Shown here: one piece after another, positions 33,684 through 35,798 of the stretch
How positions within the stretch are numbered: position 1 is the stretch's first letter
Layout: the number at the start of each line of letters is the position of its first letter
Source of the DNA: Synergistaceae bacterium
GTDB taxonomy: Bacteria > Synergistota > Synergistia > Synergistales > Aminobacteriaceae
Direction: 5' to 3'
DNA: 35,798 nucleotides
Assembly: GCA_017444345.1 (NCBI GenBank)
Contig: JAFSWW010000120.1
Span: forward strand, 1 to 35,798
The notes under the pieces: model-generated
The model's database searches: none
The model's input: the letters and a program-made list of their open reading frames with translations, nothing else
Told to the model about the DNA's origin: nothing
Program-made: the position numbers and the translations under genes

Positions 33684-34547
33684 TTACGCCTTACTGTCAG
33701 AGCCGAATAATTTAATTTTTTCGCGCACTGTGTCCTTGATTGCCTCAAAGCCGGGAGCTAATAATTTTCTAGGATCGTAGCCCTTGCCCTCGTTATCTTT
33801 GCCGGCCTCGATATATTTTCTTGTTGCTGCTGCGAATGCTAATTGACATTCTGTATTAACGTTGATTTTGCAGACTCCGAGCGTGATTGCTTTCTTTATC
33901 ATTTCGTCGGGAATTCCTGAACCGCCGTGAAGAACTAAAGGCATTTCACCCGTTTTTGCCTGAACAGCTGCCAGAGTCTCAAATGATAAACCTTTCCAGT
34001 TCGCCGGATATTTTCCGTGAATGTTTCCGATTCCTGCTGCTAACATGTCAACGCCTAAATCAGCAATTTTTTTGCACTCGTCGGGATCTGCACATTCGCC
34101 CATTCCGATAACTCCGTCTTCCTCGCCGCCGATTGCTCCGACTTCTGCCTCGATTGACATTCCCAGATTATGAGCTACGTGGGTTAACTCTTTAGTCTTC
34201 CAAATGTTTTCGTCAATGGGATAATGCGAGCCGTCGAACATAATAGACGTGAAACCGGCTTTAATGCACTTGTATGCGCCCTCGTAAGTTCCGTGATCTA
34301 AATGCGTGCAAACGGGTACAGTGATTCCCAGTGATTTGTCCATAGCTGCGACCATTGATTGAACGGTCAAGAAACCGCCCATATATTTTCCTGCGCCCTC
34401 AGAGACTCCGAGTATGACGGGAGCTTTTAACTCTTCTGCGACTTGTAAGACGGCCTTTGTCCACTCAAGATTATTGATGTTGAATTGACCGACTGCGTAA
34501 TGACCTGCTTTTGCTGCTTGTAACATTTCTTTTGCGTTTACGAGCAT
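33684..34547 (-). CDS. Class II fructose-1,6-bisphosphate aldolase
   Basis: 287 residues. Zinc-dependent aldolase of glycolysis/gluconeogenesis. Metal ligands and signatures are visible: the His pair in VCTHLDHGTYE, the Glu in GMSIEAEVGAIGG, the His in IGNIHGKY and the His in LVLHGGSGIP. Tagatose-1,6-bisphosphate aldolase of the same family cannot be fully ruled out. AGGAGG precedes the ATG at a somewhat long 12 bases. It is the first gene of the Kdo operon, so sugar-phosphate metabolism and LPS precursor synthesis are transcribed together; a TATAAT on the minus strand (34597-34592) is a possible -10 without a good -35. Confidence 0.93.
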   Translation of the reverse strand: MLVNAKEMLQAAKAGHYAVGQFNINNLEWTKAVLQVAEELKAPVILGVSEGAGKYMGGFLTVQSMVAAMDKSLGITVPVCTHLDHGTYEGAYKCIKAGFTSIMFDGSHYPIDENIWKTKELTHVAHNLGMSIEAEVGAIGGEEDGVIGMGECADPDECKKIADLGVDMLAAGIGNIHGKYPANWKGLSFETLAAVQAKTGEMPLVLHGGSGIPDEMIKKAITLGVCKINVNTECQLAFAAATRKYIEAGKDNEGKGYDPRKLLAPGFEAIKDTVREKIKLFGSDSKA

Positions 34548-34771
34548 AATTTAATTCTGCCTCCTGATTAAAAAATTTTTGTAATATCTGAATTATATAG
34601 CATTTTGCGATTTATTGATTGATGATATTGCGTGAAATTTTTTTATTTACGAACGGGAATAAAGCACTAACGCGGGCGAGAATATATTTATTACACCTTA
34701 TATTTGCGCAAGATTTATTTATTATACATGCATGAATTTATTAATGCTCAGAAAATGGAGATGATTTTATA

Positions 34772-35798
34772 ATGTATCATGATAAAGAAAAATTTCTTAT
34801 ACTTGGAATCTTCATAAATGGCTGTGAGGCTGTTAATGACATGATAACCCGCGAACCTGACGGAGTAGAATTTTTTGCGGCATGTGATAATGAAAACGTG
34901 CTGAATTCCTGCAAAGCTGCTAAAAAATTTCTCGTTAATAATATTATTCAAGACGACCGGCAATTTTTCAACGATAATTTTATTGAGGCTGATATAATTT
35001 TTATAGTATTAGGCTCAGGAGAAAGTAATAAAAATTTTGCGCTCAAGATAGCACGTTCTGCCAAATTAAACGGGATATTAACGCTTGTGATTCCTGTTAA
35101 TGCTCAAGAAATAAATAATAATGACATTCAAGAATTCAAAAATTATTCTGACTCTGTGATATTACCGTTAATGAATAAATATGACGCTTCTATGATAGTT
35201 AAAAATATAATTTACTCGATAATTAAAGCAGGCTTCGTAAATATAGACTTTGCCGACGTTAAATATATTTTATACAATACGGGCACTGCATTTTACGGGA
35301 GTTTATGCGTATCGGGTCATGATAAAATTTCAACAGTCAGCAGCAAAACATTAAACATGTGCGAAAATATACGAGGCTCGCGAAATATTTTAATGAATTT
35401 CATAACAGGCGCAAATATAACACTGGGCGAATTATTAGACATTTCTAAAATTTTTGAGTCGTTGATTTCTCCTGACTCGTTATTCATATGGGGTCATTCT
35501 CTCGACGAAAATATGAGCGATTCTATCACGATAAATTTTATTATAGGCATGAATGACGGCGGCTATAAAAATTATCACGAATTATTTAATCACGAACGCC
35601 CGGAAATTCTGAAAAATTTAATTATAAACGGCCTTAGTGATTCACAAATCGTAAAAATGGGATCATATAAAAATTTTTTTACTTCCTGCATAATGTACGG
35701 CACTCCCGAATTAGTAAAATTTTTCATAAATAACGGCCATAACCCGCGGGAACTTCAAGAAAATGGAGTCTTCCCTGAAAATATTTTTGACGAGTTAA
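34772..35798 (+). CDS. Degenerate FtsZ-like protein with C-terminal ankyrin-like repeats, cut by the window end
   Basis: An open frame from the ATG at 34772 runs 342 codons to the window edge with no stop. Residues 1-260 follow the FtsZ order: LGIFINGCEAVNDMITREPD then GVEFFAACDNE (FtsZ GGGGxNAV... GVEFxAxNTD); ADIIFIVLGSGESNKN (76-87 region, replacing the GTP-binding GGGTGTG); NGILTLVIPV; SDSVILPL; the T7 loop GFVNIDFADVKYIL with N157, D159 and D162 kept; ILMNFITGANITLGELLDI; and IWGHSLDENMSDSITINFIIGM. Residues about 265-342 look like ankyrin repeats (HERPEILKNLIINGL and FFTSCIMYGTPELVKFFINNG). The GTP-binding motifs appear broken, so it is likely a pseudo-GTPase. GGAG lies 11 bases upstream. 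Confidence 0.75.
   Translation, partial: MYHDKEKFLILGIFINGCEAVNDMITREPDGVEFFAACDNENVLNSCKAAKKFLVNNIIQDDRQFFNDNFIEADIIFIVLGSGESNKNFALKIARSAKLNGILTLVIPVNAQEINNNDIQEFKNYSDSVILPLMNKYDASMIVKNIIYSIIKAGFVNIDFADVKYILYNTGTAFYGSLCVSGHDKISTVSSKTLNMCENIRGSRNILMNFITGANITLGELLDISKIFESLISPDSLFIWGHSLDENMSDSITINFIIGMNDGGYKNYHELFNHERPEILKNLIINGLSDSQIVKMGSYKNFFTSCIMYGTPELVKFFINNGHNPRELQENGVFPENIFDEL

Noticed and set aside
34748-34963. 71-codon minus-strand frame over the start of the FtsZ-like gene
   Set aside because: It lies opposite a gene with clear homology and has no Shine-Dalgarno or recognisable product.

Overview
The window is an AT-rich bacterial chromosome segment from a diderm. It carries Kdo/LPS genes (kdsA, kdsD/kpsF, kdsB), a secretin and many signal peptides, together with traits more typical of Firmicutes-like lineages (gatCAB, an Asp23/Gls24 protein next to nusB, a class II aldolase). 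This mix and the gene order suggest a low-GC member of Synergistota or a related diderm lineage. That placement is inference from gene content, not from a marker-gene tree.

Layout. 1-2300: the start of a periplasmic sugar-binding protein (minus strand, cut by the window edge), a 630-base repeat-rich spacer, then a FucU/RbsD-type mutarotase and a ribokinase-type PfkB kinase. 2306-2644: a small secreted thioredoxin-fold protein. 3001-8085: a five-gene collinear operon of largely unrecognised proteins, four with signal peptides (FlgT/CsgG-like, TPR plus proline-rich, and a tandem pair of paralogues), closed by a clear terminator. 8178-12581: a DUF815 AAA+ ATPase and gatCAB. 12635-17224 (minus): an operon in the order secretin, efp, Asp23-like, AmaP-like membrane protein, nusB, family 2 glycosyltransferase. 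17243-17597: a divergent intergenic region with a good sigma-70 promoter and a very strong G-quadruplex motif. 17598-24696: threonine aldolase, valS, HU, a DUF2156 protein and a membrane-anchored TerB_N-type protein. 24955-27975: a decayed VWA/InlB-repeat lipoprotein gene with two frameshifts and one nonsense codon. 27950-34547 (minus): a tightly coupled operon in the order fba, kdsA, kdsD/kpsF, kdsB, two ELM1-like paralogues, glycosyltransferase 4, which makes and activates Kdo and probably elaborates LPS. 34772-end: an open reading frame running off the window that encodes a degenerate FtsZ-like domain followed by ankyrin-like repeats.

The items most worth follow-up are the FtsZ-like/ankyrin protein, the five-gene secreted-protein operon, the G-quadruplex between divergent genes, the structured leader of the VWA pseudogene, and the AmaP-like protein with reversed domain order. 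Several genes start at TTG or GTG, and the chosen starts reflect Shine-Dalgarno placement.
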